In this document: piece after piece, positions 45,075 through 57,054 of the stretch
Numbering within the stretch: the stretch's first letter is position 1
Layout of the letters: the number at the start of each line of letters is the position of its first letter
Assembly: GCA_002081555.1 (NCBI GenBank)
Contig: KV920963.1
Coordinates: 40,727 to 104,726, forward strand
Reading direction: 5' to 3'
DNA: 64,000 nucleotides
Origin: Protostelium mycophagum
Lineage: Eukaryota; Evosea; Variosea; Protosteliida; Protosteliaceae
Notes under the pieces: generated by a model
Databases searched by the model: none
Told to the model about the DNA's origin: nothing
Seen by the model: the letters and a program-made list of their open reading frames with translations, nothing else
Made by a program: the position numbers and the translations under genes

Positions 45075-48000
45075 ATGTCAAGATTTTTTGCAGGCGGGAG
45101 TTCCTCTGAAGATGAGAGCGGATCATCGTCCGATGATGAGAAGGTGAAGGTCCCCTCTAAGTTTGCCAAAGCCGACGAAGAGAGCGATGAGGAGGAAGAG
45201 GCAGTTGAGAATGTCAAGAGAGTAGCAAAGAGTGCTAGAGATCGTCGTTATGAGGAATTCGAAACCATCTTGACTCGCTTGAATAACGCCCTGAAAACTA
45301 GTGATTGGATTAACGCAGTAGAGGGTATGTTTGTTCTCACTCATTGTCTATTCAGTGGTCATCTCTTTCTATTAAAAATATATGGTGATTTATGAAACAG
45401 AATATGAGAAACTCAACAAGCAACTCGATAAATCTAAGGCCATCGTGGCCAAAGAGGGCATCCCTCGTGCCTTCATTAAGGGACTTGTCCTTTTGGAAGA
45501 CTCTGTTGCCTCCGCTGACAAGGAGAACAAGAAGCTCAATGCCAGCAACAAGAAATCCTTTAATGCCATGAAACAAAAACTGAAGAAGGGTAACAAGGCC
45601 TATGAATCACAGATCGCCAACTACCGTGCCGTGAGTACATTTTGATCTCATATGGAATGGTGTGATCTGATTATCTTTTTAGAATCCAGATCAACAAAAA
45701 GACTCTGAAAGTGAGGAAGAACCAGAGAGTGAATCTGAAGACGACACCCCCGTCGTCCCTAAGAAGGGTGCCAAGAAGGTGATCATAATTCATCAAATCA
45801 CGTTCATCGCCTTGGTATCATCTCTTAGCTCTTTAGGCTGCCGCTTCTGATTCTGAAGAGGATGATTCTGATGATGACGACGACTCCGATGCCAGTGACA
45901 GCGACGATGGAAAGAAGAAGGGAGGCAAATGGTTTGCAGGAGATTCTACACCCGCCACCGCAGCCAAAGTCAGAGATCCAAAGAAGACAAGAACCGACGG
46001 CAAAAAGAAGGACACAAAGAAGGAGGATGAGAAGGACAAGAAGCCTACCGAGATGACCGAGGAGCAGATCAGAGAGAAGCTGAAGGAGATCTTGGCAGGA
46101 AGAGGTGATGATCATGCATGATCTCCGTTTCTTTATTTACATATTTCAGGACGCAAGGGCACAGACAGCGAGAAGCAGAATGCTAAGCTCTCAGAATTGT
46201 TGCCTTTTGTTAAGACACCCAATGTCCTTGTGGAGCTCCTCATCCACATCACCTCTAACCACTTTGACGCCGCCAGAAACGCCAACACGGCGCTCCCCGT
46301 TACTGCATGGAAGGCCGCTCTTGAGTCCACAAAGAAAATTATGGCCACATTATCTGCCAACCCCAATGTCATACTCACTGAGGTAAGATATCATCATCAT
46401 TTTCCCAAGAGTATTCATGATGTCGTAAAAAGACTGGAAAAGTGCCACAAAAATACTTCATAGAATTCCTGGAAATTTCGGTCACGTGACAAGGTATAGG
46501 AGGAGAACGCTTCAGTGAAGGAGGAGAAGGAGAAGGACGGTGATGAAGAACAAGTTTCACACGTCAGCGGAAACCTCGCCGCGTTTGTAGAGAGACTTGA
46601 CGATGAATACATCAAGAGCCTTCAAAACATCGACCCCCACACCAAGGAGTACATCGCCAGACTTCAAGATGAGCAACCCTTTATGCAGGTGCGTGCACAT
46701 CTAAATGAGTGTTTCTGTCATCTATTTCTGCGCGAAGCATTTTGTTTACGGCAGGGCGTAAGTGTTTTCTTCTGCAACAAACCAGTATTTTGGCACATCA
46801 CAATAAAACCACCGCCTCCCACTGATCCTATTTATAGATCAGTGAGTCCGTCCAAGAATATTACGAGAAGAACGGAAGACTCACTGGAGCCGCAAGAGTC
46901 GCAGAGAGAAGACTGGAGCACATCTACTACCGCCTCGGATCCAGTGTCAAGCTCGAGGGCATTGTCATCGCTGATGCCGGAGCAGATGCCAGCGAAGAGT
47001 CTGGAGCTCTGACCGCTAAGCCAAAGGAGACGGTAGTTACCGCCGGTCCTGATTACACAGTGGAGGACAGAGATGCCCTCGTGGAGAAGTTATCTCACCT
47101 CGTCTACCAACAAGGAGACGAGAGATTGAAGATTAGAGCCATGCTGTGTACCATCTACTATAAGGCACTTAGAGACAAATTCTACGAGGTGATCTCTTTC
47201 TTTATGATGAGTGATTGACATGATGTGCAGGCGAGAGACATGATGTTGATGTCACACTTGCAAGAGAGCATCGGACACACCGATATCCTCACACAGATTC
47301 TGTTCAACAGAACCATGGTCCAACTCGGACTTTGCGCATTCCGCGCCGGACTCATCAAACAGACCCACTCTTGCCTCACCGACATATGCGCTGGTGGTCG
47401 TGTCAAGGAACTTCTTGCACAAGGAACAAACACAAGATATCATGACAGAGATCCTAAGAGAGAGAAGGAAGAGAGAAAGAGACAGTTACCTTACCACATG
47501 CACATCAACCAGGTGGGTCACGTGACTTGGGTTGACGGTCGTATTAATATGAGAAGGATCTGCTCGACGCCGTTCATTACGTCTGTGCTATGCTTTTGGA
47601 GGTGCCCAACATGGCCGCACACGCTTTTGACATCAGAAGAAAGGTACAATTTTTGGACACTTTGTACTTTACTGTGACGACAAAGAGATCAAGTCGATTT
47701 ATTATTTTGCCGAAGAGGATGAAGGAAATGTCTGATTGTAGAAGGTGATTTCCAGACCCTTCAGAAGACTGCTGGAGAACTTTGAACGTAATCCCTTCAA
47801 CGGACCACCAGAGAACACACGTGACGTCATCGTCGCCGCCTCCAAGGCTTTGGACAGAGGAGACTGGTCTACAACACAAGACTTGATCTTCAGCCTCCCC
47901 GTTTGGACCTTAATCTCAAACACTGCCGGTGTCAAGGAGATGTTGACAAAGTAGGCGTTCCCAGAAATTTCGAATTTGCTAAAATTTCACAGAAAAATCA

Positions 48001-48719
48001 AGGAGGAAGCACTGAGAACCTTCTTGTTCAGCTTCAACACACACTACGACTCTATTGCTCTGTCCACTCTTGTAGACATGTTCAGCCTCCCCGAGGTGAA
48101 TATTATACTTGTATTGTCATCACCCTAACACATCTTGAGAGTCTCGCAATATAATTTAAAGCGTACTACAAGCACTATATCTTTTGTTGCAGAATTTTAT
48201 TTGCAACCAAAAACTCTTTTAACAACGGAAAAAATTGACTTTTTCAGCCAACTATCCACTCTGTTGTGAGCAAGATGATGATCAACGAAGAGTTACACGG
48301 ATCCTGGGACCAACCCACAGGATGCATCATAATGCAGCAAGTAGAACCCACCAGACTTCAATATCTCGCACTCCAGCTCTCTGAGAAGGCCGGACAGCTC
48401 GTAGAGTCCAACGAGAAGCTTTTGGACGGAAAGAGGTGATTGTCGTCTTTACAATGATTGGTGCTGATAAGATGCAGCGGAGCCTACTACAAAGAAGGTA
48501 AGAGAGGAGATAGAGAAGGCGGAAGAGGTCAGTAGAATATGATGTCTTTATGTCTGACAGAATGAAGGAGGTCGTGTGTTCAACAAGTCTGGAGGCAGAA
48601 GAGAGGAGACCCAAGCGAATAGAGGAGGAAAAGGCGGGAACAAGACGTCAGGAAGGGGAGGAAGTAAGGCTGGAAAGGATGGCTCGCGGAACGACAGAAA
48701 GACCACGCGCAGGCCGTAA
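45075..48719 (+). CDS. Translation initiation factor eIF3 subunit C
   Basis: ATG 45075 starts [15 protein letters not shown], the typical eIF3c opening, with an acidic Ser/Glu run. A conserved N-terminal helical domain follows (R-R-Y-E-E-F and [14 protein letters not shown]), then a second acidic/Lys stretch (about 45690-46080) and [15 protein letters not shown]. The PCI-type C-terminal half has V-G-H-V-T-like segments, H-A-F-D-I-R-R-K and [12 protein letters not shown]. The tail is Gly/Arg/Lys-rich ([10 protein letters not shown]) and ends TAA 48717-48719. eIF3c is a core subunit binding eIF1, eIF5 and the 40S ribosome. Exons and introns alternate about every 250-400 nt. AATAAA follows at 48746. 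Confidence 0.92.
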
Positions 48720-48745
48720 AGAGTCTCGAAAATGCTAGAAATCCA

Positions 48746-48751
48746 AATAAA
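48746..48751 (+). promoter_or_regulatory. Polyadenylation signal AATAAA after eIF3c
   Basis: It lies 26 bp after the eIF3c stop, inside the 59-bp gap to the opposing BART-protein stop. The two 3' UTRs therefore probably overlap. Confidence 0.45.
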
Positions 48752-48778
48752 AATCTGGAAGAGGAATTATTGTATTTA

Positions 48779-49454
48779 TCAGTTCAAATTTGCCTTTTGG
48801 ACGTGGAAGAAATCCTCCACTTGGTGAATTTTTGGGTTCTGTGCAGGCATTTAGAGGTCGAAATGACACGAGATGAATGATAACGATGATCACCTTGACT
48901 TCAAGCATCTTCTGCTTGAATTCCTCAAAATCTGTCCCTAATAATTCTACAATGTCATGACTGACCTCCTCAGGTCGTTTTCTGTCGGTCGTCATGCTGC
49001 GATCTGATACGTCACAGCAATCGAAACTCACGCCATTTCGGTCTCGAACCAGTCTATGGAGAACCAAGAGGGCAGTGAGGCCTTCAGATTCTTCTCGAGA
49101 TACTCTTCTACAAGCTTTGTCTGTTCATTTTCAGATGCGGATCAACGCTCATGAATTTAACATACGTATTGGTCATATATAGAGGTGTAGCTGAGCTTAT
49201 TCTCTGGCGAATCATCAAATTCTTTGCAGTTTTTCGTGAAGAAGTCATTAACCAAGGAGCTGAACTTATCACCTAAGCCCTCTTAGAATGATGAAGCCAT
49301 CTTCATTGGCTCTTACTTAAGATGATCTCTTCAAGTTTTCCAACAGTCACATCGAATCGTCCATCAGCCTCCGCAGTCTCTCTAAAAAACATCAACAACC
49401 TGTGAACCATTGTCATTGCTCATCTCACTTGGTTCTATTAGATTTAGATGTCAT
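48779..49454 (-). CDS. BART-domain protein (ARL2BP-like)
   Basis: Exons from ATG 49454 (MTSKSNRT) join through short introns (about 49374-49422, 49275-49318, 49125-49169, 48999-49033 and 48840-48894). The core reads F-F-T-K-N-C-K-E-F-D-D-S-P-E-N-K-L-S-Y-T-S-I-Y, the BART helix motif that binds GTP-loaded ARL2/ARL3. Further helices follow: V-E-E-Y-L-E-K-N-L and L-G-T-D-F-E-E-F-K-Q-K-M-L. The protein ends TGA 48779-48781 with about 180 residues, close to animal ARL2BP (163). CFAP36 shares the domain and cannot be excluded. The likely role is as an ARL2/3 effector in tubulin or ciliary/mitochondrial traffic. Confidence 0.75.
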
Positions 49455-49577
49455 CGTTCTATCTATAGTGTTTGTGTTGCTGTTCACAGACAAGGATGAG
49501 GCTGCGTTTTGCAACGGCAGAAAAACGCGCCAGTTTTATCTCGATGGGAATTTGACATCTCTGGATGATAATCGAAA

Positions 49578-51558
49578 ATGAGCCATGAAGAGGACCTCCT
49601 GGTCTTTGATGATACTCCTTCACAGGCCGCTCCTCCCCCAATTACAACACAACCACCACCAGTTCCTCCTAAAAGTAATATACAAAGGAATCACACATTC
49701 AGCCACCCTTTGAACCAAAGATCTGAAGTAGACTTGTCCAAGAGAGGTTCTATTGCCAGTGTCACCAATCTCTTCTCATCCAAGCTCAATTTTAAGAGAG
49801 GCGGTGTAACTTCCCTTCCTGAAGAGAATGGAGAGGAGATGTCACAACAATCTGATTTTGTTGCACCACGCTCCGCGCCCAATTCACCCCAAAAATCAAA
49901 GACCATGCCATCAAATACAAGCTCGAAAAATGCAGCAGAGAATGAATATCAAGAACAACTTAATCTGGCTAGCACAGAAGATTTCACCCAAGAAAAATCC
50001 TACGGCTTTTTATACCCTGCAGGTGATGATCTCACGTGTTCAATTCGTCGGTGCTATATTTTAATATTTTGTAGGAAGAGATACAGCAGGAAGACCTATT
50101 GTAGTAGTGGTTGCTGATCGATTTCCTAATGGCAAGGTGGATATGGACAGGCTTCTCCGATATATGATCTTCACTTTAGACAATATTGTCAACAATGAGT
50201 ATTCTGTTGTCTTAGCAGTGACCCCTTCACCGAATGGAAACTCAGGGTGATCATTATTACTATATTATATTTTTCGGTGTATCTGTTTGACAACGTTGTG
50301 TCCAACCGCCTCTTTTCACCATCCACAATAAGCGACTTCCCTTGACAAAATGCAGAATAATTTATTCTTTTTGATGTTAAAGAGGAAGGCCTCACAAAGT
50401 GCAATAATAAGTGTAAAACCGGTTTTATTCATTGTTTCTAGACGGCCAAGCTTCAACTGGCTCCGTAAAGCTTACCGAATTCTCGCCCGCAAGTAAGTCG
50501 ACACCACAAGATTTCATCATTAACAAAGGAAGGTACAAAAAGAATCTGAAGTCTCTATATATTATTCACGCCCCCATTTGGGTCAAGGGAATAATGAGGA
50601 TGTTTAAACCTTTTATTTCCAACAAGTTTTGGCAGAAGCTGGTCTACATCGAGAACATCAACGACATCTACAGGTATATCGCGAGAGATCAACTCATGCT
50701 GCCAGATTTTGTCACACAGTGAGTATCTTTTTTAGATGATTTTCGTGGGATTTTATTGACAGTTGTAGACACAGCAATTCGAGTAAGAAATCGGTGCCAA
50801 TTTTTGGGGTTACCCTGGAGGAAGTGATGGGCAGACCTGATCATGAGCACCGTAACATACCCATCGTTGTAGAGAAGTCAATAGAGTATTTGTACAAATG
50901 TAACGCCAGCACGGTGCAGGGTATTTTTAGACTGAGCGGGAGTACACAACAAATCACGACACTGCGAAGGCAATTTGACGCCGGTGATACTTCTTCGAAA
51001 TTTCCGTGAAATTTCGTTGAAAAGTACAGGAAACGTGCCGAACTTGAATACGGTTGATGACCCACATGTAGTGGCGGGACTTTTAAAATTATTTGTGAGT
51101 TGATTTCATGGAGAGATGTACACTCACACATTTGTAGCTGCGAGAGATGGCAGAACCACTTTTTCCTTTTGATATGTACTCACGGCTTATCAATGCCTAC
51201 AGTAAGTCATATGTTCACAAAGATGTGATTACTGCCAAAAGCACCACCAAATCTTGTTGTCGACATTCTTCTGAGATGTACAGAGAGTGGAGGAGACACG
51301 CTAAAGAGTATTTCGGCAGTTGTGGATGATCTTCCAACCACAAACAAGGCACTGTTGAAATCATTGTTGGAGCTGACATCGTACATCGAAAAGAATGCTT
51401 CTGTCAATCAGATGACGTCTTCAAACTTGTCCATTGTGTTTGCACCGAATATCATCAGAGCGCCACAAGAGACGATGCAACAGGCCATCATGGACAGTCC
51501 TATCATCAACTCTATAGTGAGATTGCTATTAGACAACCCTTCAGCATTCCTCCACTAA
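49578..51558 (+). CDS. Sec14-like (CRAL-TRIO/BCH) and RhoGAP domain protein, ARHGAP1 type
   Basis: ATG 49578 starts MSHEEDLLVFDD. The first 150 residues are Pro/Ser-rich with P-P-P-V-P-P, a possible SH3 target. A Sec14-like domain follows: G-R-D-T-A-G-R-P-I-V-V-V-V-A-D-R-F-P, L-K-S-L-Y-I-I-H-A-P-I-W-V-K, F-I-S-N-K-F-W-Q-K (about 50060-50690). The RhoGAP domain begins F-G-V-T-L and contains V-Q-G-I-F-R-L-S-G-S with the arginine finger (about 50920-50940). It continues H-V-V-A-G-L-L-K-L-F-L-R-E-M-A-E-P-L-F-P, then N-K-A-L-L-K-S-L-L-E-L and N-L-S-I-V-F-A-P-N-I-I-R. The stop is at 51556-51558. This is the domain order of ARHGAP1/p50RhoGAP, which turns off Rho-family GTPases at membranes. Confidence 0.88.
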
Positions 51559-51900
51559 TAAAGATCTGCTTGTATGAACAGAATGACTGATTTTTTTATG
51601 TTTGAAAGAAGATGATATTGTTTCCAATGTGATGATGTGAGCTTTAATAATTTCTAAGTTTGCGAATGGAGCACACATCAGTGTCTCTATCTATATGTTT
51701 CGTTGAAAACTTCAACACATTCCCTGATGATCGATGAATTGCTGTCGATCTTGACAAATCATCACGGGATGAATAATTATTTTAAAATGTCGACCGCTGA
51801 ACGGCGTGTTCTTTGTAACATTTTACACCGTCGACGATTAGCATCAGAAATTCGCGCGTTTTTCGTTTGGAAACGGTCACGAAGTTAGAAGAAGATCATC
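51559..51900. promoter_or_regulatory. Intergenic, histone H3 promoter region
   Basis: 342 bp between tandem genes. A 61-codon open frame (51703-51888) lacks recognisable features. Near-palindromic and GC-containing stretches at 51790-51870 are candidates for histone promoter elements; none is identified with confidence. Confidence 0.35.
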
Positions 51901-52359
51901 ATGGCCAGAACCAAGCAGACGGCCCGTAAATCAACGGTGAAGATTCAGCAATTTCATTCTCCTCCAGTTTCTAATGCAGTTTAGGGAGGAAAGGCACCTC
52001 GTAAACATGTCGCCTCTAAGGCAGCCAGAAAATCCTCAGTGCAAGGAGGAGGAGTTAAGAAGCCCCACAGGTTTAAGCCCGGAACCGTTGCACTGAGAGA
52101 GATCAGAAAATACCAAAAGTCAACCGAGCTTTTGATCAGAAAGTTGCCATTCCAGAGACTCGTTCGTGAGATTGCACAGGATTACAAGACGGATCTTCGT
52201 TTCCAGAGCTCTGCCATTGCCGCCCTGCAGGAGGCTGCTGAGGCCTATCTCGTTGGATTATTCGAGGACAGCAACTTGTGCGCAATTCACGCAAAGAGAG
52301 TGACAATCATGAACAAGGACATTCAGCTCGCAAGACGCATCCGCGGAGAGCGTGCTTAA
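51901..52359 (+). CDS. Histone H3 (near-canonical, intron-containing)
   Basis: ATG 51901 opens with the canonical tail [12 protein letters not shown], so the K4 and K9 modification sites are kept. A 49-nt intron (51937-51985, GTGAAG...TTTAG) separates it from G-G-K-A-P-R-K-H. K27-S28 are kept, but the stretch around residues 19-36 differs from standard H3. The core is canonical: [46 protein letters not shown]-stop (52357-52359). M-N-K-D replaces the usual M-P-K-D. Introns are typical of replication-independent H3 genes, so an H3.3-like replacement role is likely. Confidence 0.95.
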
Positions 52360-52614
52360 ATGTACATAAAGTTAATATGTGATTTGTTAATTTATTTCAA
52401 CAAAAGATTAAAGCTAAGGTCACCCATAGGAAGATGGGAGCGGCTACAAAAGAACCGCTTCCTGCGAGTAGCGGCCTGGTGGGAAGTGATTGGGTCGAAA
52501 AAGTCTGAGATGATGAAGATTGAGCTGAGGAATAATTGGTGGATGGACCGTAGGTCCGTCTCAACAGAGGTGTGATATATCCGCAGCTGTGTATGTTGGT
52601 ACATGAGGATGATG

Positions 52615-54639
52615 TCAACTGACAAAAAGGTACTTTGGACGTGGTGGGAAGGGGCCTTGATAGGTATTTGGTCCCGGGATTAAGAACGTGTTGTTCGTAA
52701 TGCTGTTAAACAAATCCCAGCGCAGAGCTCCTGCCTGCAAAGCGTCAACAAAACACTGGGATGTGCATTCCAACCCCGCTTGGATTTCCACTGTCAGCGA
52801 AATTGGAGAATGTGGATACAAAGATCTGGTCTAAGGCAGTTTCGTTGGAGCTGCACAATGATCAGAGTCTCATCCTTTGCCACAAGATACGCACTTGTAT
52901 TGAGGCTTGTTGAAAACATATGCTAACTCGGAACTATGGTAGGTGCCATATTTCTGGTAGGGAGTCTCATTACCAACAAAAGAGAAGTGGTAAGTGTAGA
53001 CACTTCCACCGTTGGCGGTGACTAAATCCGCGACGGCTCTGTTTCCACATTTGATGAAGTAATCTCCATAAAAGTTTGCCCAAGCCTGGTATTGCACACT
53101 CCTGTGGTTCATCAGATCTTGAGACTTGGTCACATGACTCACTGGATGTTGATGGGATTCTGATAGTCCCAAAATGTAGGGAAGTTGTAGAGGGATGAAA
53201 GAGTTGGCCACACACTCGAGTCCATATTGAATTGAAAAACTGAAGTGACGGTACTGCGAGCATTTGTTTGGTTCATGACTCTGCTGTACAGTGCGTAGCC
53301 CAAATTATTTCCCTCGTTTGCATTGACACCAATCACGATTGGGGTATTTGGCTGAATTTGTCAAAATCATAAACGCAAAACGAAACCGTGTGATAATGCT
53401 CACTCTGAAGCTTCCCTTAGCATACAAGTTCAGTGGTTGGTCAGAGAGAAATGAGCCATCTACAATGGGTTGACCATAGGGCACAACTGGAATCTGAACA
53501 GTAAGAAGGTTCATGAGACCACCTGAAACTCACTTGAAAAATAGTCTGGGGTGATAATGATTGAAGGCATGCAAGGCTGTTTAGGGTTGAAGAAGAGGGA
53601 CATAGAGAAGAGATTTTTGTCGAAAGAGATGCCAAATATCTGTCAGACAAAGCGGTGGCCGCCTGAACCATTTTAAGAATGAGATTTTCTGATGGGAGCA
53701 AACAATCAATACTGACCTGAGTCGATCTAAAATTCCAAGGACCACCAGATTCTATAATAGCTCGATGAAAATAGCCCCAAGCTCCAGAATTAAGAAGCTG
53801 AAGACTGACGCTTGAGCCACCAGCAGATTGACCAAAAATAGTGACGTCATTGGGGTTTCCTGTTTTCCGCTTAAGTACACCTCAATGTATTTTCATATTG
53901 TCTCCATGCTACAACACTCTTCAAGTCCCTACCTCCAAATGCGGCAATGTTATTGTGCGTCCATTGCAGGGCAGCTTGTTGATCTAGAAGTCCCTGTACA
54001 TCATCACCACCACTTTTATGTGATATGAAGAGATTCTCATACATTGTTTCCACGACCACCAGCAGCGATGGTACCAGAGGAGACAAAGAATCCAGCAATG
54101 CCGAGTCTATAATTAGCACACACGATGATAGAATTAGAGGCAGCGGCTAAGTATATCCCATTGTGGTCTCCGTAACTACCGTCAACATAAGACCCACCCT
54201 GTACCGCGGTAAGAAATCGATTCTTGAAACGAATCCTACGTAAATGAATTGACGGACTGGCAAATTGGAAGATGCGTTTGTGTTGGGAGGTAAGTACACC
54301 GCCAGGTACATGCAGTCTTCTTGTCCAGTTCCATCAGATTGAGTGCACTCTGTCTGATTCCCATTGTAGAAGATCTGATTATTGTATGTTGTATTTAGAG
54401 GTTGTGGGGGCTCAATGACTTAGTGTGGGATCTGATACCTCTATAACTATTCTTACCAGAAACCGAAGGTTCCCAACAGGTGGTAGAGCAAAAGGAATGT
54501 TGGTAAAAGCGACACCTCCTAAAACTTTCGAATAATTGTTCTGTCCGACGAAGGTGATGTTGTTGGCAATGGTAACTGTTGTTAACTGTCCATGGGCAAA
54601 TGCTAAGAGAGCAAGGGAACACAAGTTGGTGATCCTCAT
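52615..54639 (-). CDS. Secreted type-B carboxylesterase
   Basis: ATG 54639 begins [17 protein letters not shown], a clear signal peptide. Then [16 protein letters not shown] (the esterase y-k-g-I-P-y-A.pP.g.lRF block), [11 protein letters not shown] and the nucleophile motif [11 protein letters not shown] (about 53810-53845). The acidic member of the triad is in N-A-N-E-G-N-N (about 53310-53330). The His is in [12 protein letters not shown] (about 52905-52945). Exons continue to F-A-D-S-G-N-P-S-G and the end TGA 52615-52617. All triad residues are present, so it should be an active ester hydrolase, resembling the secreted esterases of social amoebae. About seven short introns are needed. Confidence 0.88.
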
Positions 54640-54779
54640 CGTGTGAACCGAAAGTGATTCCGATCAAAAAGAAAGCAGGCCGCACTTTCGGGACCGAGGA
54701 TTCAAACCGTTTCTTTTTGTCAGGGTAAAACCAAGCAGTCCTAATGTAATTACGTAACACGTAAGTTCGTAATATCTCT

Positions 54780-55178
54780 GTGGAATCTATTCCCTTTCCG
54801 AAACTGTGGCCGAAATTAACCGGTCCAATCAATTGCGACGGCCACACGACTTGCAGAACAACATACAGGTATGGAATCGTCTTCCCCATCAGCCAGAAAT
54901 ACTATGTGGAGAGTCACTCACAGCACCAAACTGGTCCGAGACATCGCCGGGCCACACTGCACCGTCACCCTTCAACCCTTCAACGTCGCTTTTGTGACGA
55001 CTTGTCTTTGCGAACAACAACGTTTAATAGTCTTCTGAAGAACAAAGAATCTGAGAGTCAGAACAGAGGGGCATTTTCTCGGAATGAGATGAAAAACAGA
55101 TCATTGTTCAATGATGTGAGGGAGACCGTCTTGGAAATGAAGAGACCCTCCTCCCTTATTCACCTATTTGGACCATGA
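54780..55178 (+). CDS. Possible small protein, unsupported
   Basis: A 132-codon open frame without introns lies in the gap upstream of the carboxylesterase. Its first 70 codons are compositionally odd, rich in His and Thr. The last 45 read as a charged helix ending L-I-H-L-F-G-P, with AATAAA-like sequence about 50 bp after. A second frame from ATG 54871 is also open. No family is recognised, and it could be chance. Besides this frame, 54640-55409 holds nothing I can call. Confidence 0.25.
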   Translation: MESIPFPKLWPKLTGPINCDGHTTCRTTYRYGIVFPISQKYYVESHSQHQTGPRHRRATLHRHPSTLQRRFCDDLSLRTTTFNSLLKNKESESQNRGAFSRNEMKNRSLFNDVRETVLEMKRPSSLIHLFGP

Positions 55179-55409
55179 GTTTCATTTTTTAAGTGTACAG
55201 ATAATGACACATTGATGCATCAGAAAATAAAATAATTAATCACCGATCTTTTTGCGCCTTGTATCTCCTGCAATTCATGTGAAAAGACATACCTTACCGG
55301 CGACATTAAAAGTTCATCAGAAGAAGCATCATCACACAACATCACAAACAAACAAACTCAATATTATAATACAATAATTGTATTTAATTGTTGGTTTATC
55401 TTGTCGACT

Positions 55410-57054
55410 TTAGGAGAAGAGAAGAGCTAAAGCAGCGGCCACAGAGAGTGCAAACGGCGCCACTTGCTTCTCTGCGTATGAGGAGAGAACAATTGTAGAT
55501 GTAGCTCTAGATGTGGGTTGGACCAGAGATGAAGAGGAGGATGGCGCCAAAGAAGAGGATCTTGAGGACGATACCGACGATGATGTAGGATTAAACGTAT
55601 CACAGGCTGCGCCAGAATATCCAGAGTTGCATGTACATGCTCCATTTGCTGATTGGTAGTTGGGATCACAGGCCCCGTTACCATTGCAGTCAAAATTGCA
55701 CCCCCAGCTATTGGCCACAATAATAGAGTCCTGGGTGAAGTAGTAGTTCTGGGTGCCATTCCAGGAGAAGTACGATCCGCGAAGAGCAGCAGAAGGTTGA
55801 GATGTAGATAATGCTCGCGGCTGGGTGTCTGCTCCGATGTTGGAAGCGGGTGACACGTTGTTCAGGTATGTACCATCGTTATAAAGCCAAGACATCGTGT
55901 TGAGTCTGGCCGAAGAATAAGCTCCTACAATAATTTAGATATCTTCGGCCTTGAATTTATTTCGAAGCGTACCTAGTCCTTGTTTTGTTCCCACACCATA
56001 TTTTGGTAATGCAAAAAAGCCGATCTTATTTGCAATCATTTGCTGGATGATAGGCAAACTAAAATCGTACTGAGAGAATGCTCCGTTCTTCCGAATAGTG
56101 ACGATGGAGGAGTTATACTGTCGCGGTGATCAGACACATCATATATTGTAAAATTTAAATCTCAGAAAGGTTCGACATCGGAGACCGCGATTTTACCGGC
56201 CGCAAAAAAGTCGATGAACCTCCTATCACGGGGCGTAATTTGGCAGTTTTTGTAAGATTTCGGATTTCTCGGGGCGGCACCCAACACATCAAGTGAATAA
56301 AACTCACCTTCATAATGACAACTGAGTAAAGGTCGTCCACATCAGCTATAGTTCCAATCACGGTGAGATTGTTGGCATTCAGTGTGATAACATTGATAGT
56401 ACCTCCTATCTGTCCTTGGAGGAAGAGCAGATCATCAGAGGCTCTGTAGTACACATCAACAGCGCCACTGTTGAGTTGGGTGGTGAAGTTGGTGAAGGAG
56501 AGGGTTCTAAGATTGAAGATGATCAATTGCCCATAAGTTCTACCCACATTAGCTCCTGAGTGGATGTACAAATTATCAGGGCTGTCTGATCCAATGAGAG
56601 CGCCGTCTAATGGTACAGGAGAAGAGTAGGAGGTGATGCTGAAAGTGGCAGGTGGATTACCAGAGAGAGCATACACAGTGCTGTTGCCAAAGAGGTAGAT
56701 TGTGTCTATTCCGTTTTTGGTTATGATCCAACCTCCTGTTATAGTCTCTGTTGTAGGTATTGTGGTATTCAGATCCCGAATATCCAATTTGTAGAAGCGT
56801 GAAGAGATAATCAGGTTGTTGACACCATTCTGGGAGTAATTCTGCACAGGCAAACCGTTCAGGTTCAATACATATAAGACAGTAGTAGGGTTGGTGGGAA
56901 AGAGAAGGGTGAGACCACTGTTGTCATTGTTGATGGCTGTCTGAAAAGTCACTCCTGAAGGTGCCAGAGAGGATATAACCCCTTGTCCATATTGAGAGAG
57001 CTGAGAGGAAGAGAGAGCAATGAGAAGAGGGAGCAACCAGAGATAAAGATGCAT
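55410..57054 (-). CDS. Secreted beta-propeller-like / EGF protein with probable GPI anchor
   Basis: ATG 57054 starts M-H-L-Y-L-W-L-L-P-L-L-I-A-L-S-S, a signal peptide. About 240 residues follow with repeated strands such as L-Y-V-L-N-L-N-G, I-I-F-N-L-R-T-L-S-F and N-V-I-T-L-N-A-N-N-L, many N-glycosylation sequons, and a kelch/propeller look. After introns (about 56310-56215 and 56160-55925, joins partly unclear) comes a Cys-rich EGF module C-N-F-D-C-N-G-N-G-A-C-D-P-N then G-A-C-T-C-N-S-G-Y-S-G-A-A-C. A Ser-rich stalk and a hydrophobic C-terminus (A-L-S-V-A-A-A-L-A-L-L-F-S-stop at 55410) indicate a GPI signal. It is probably a surface adhesion or matrix protein. It sits in a run of surface-protein genes on the same strand. 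Confidence 0.7.
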
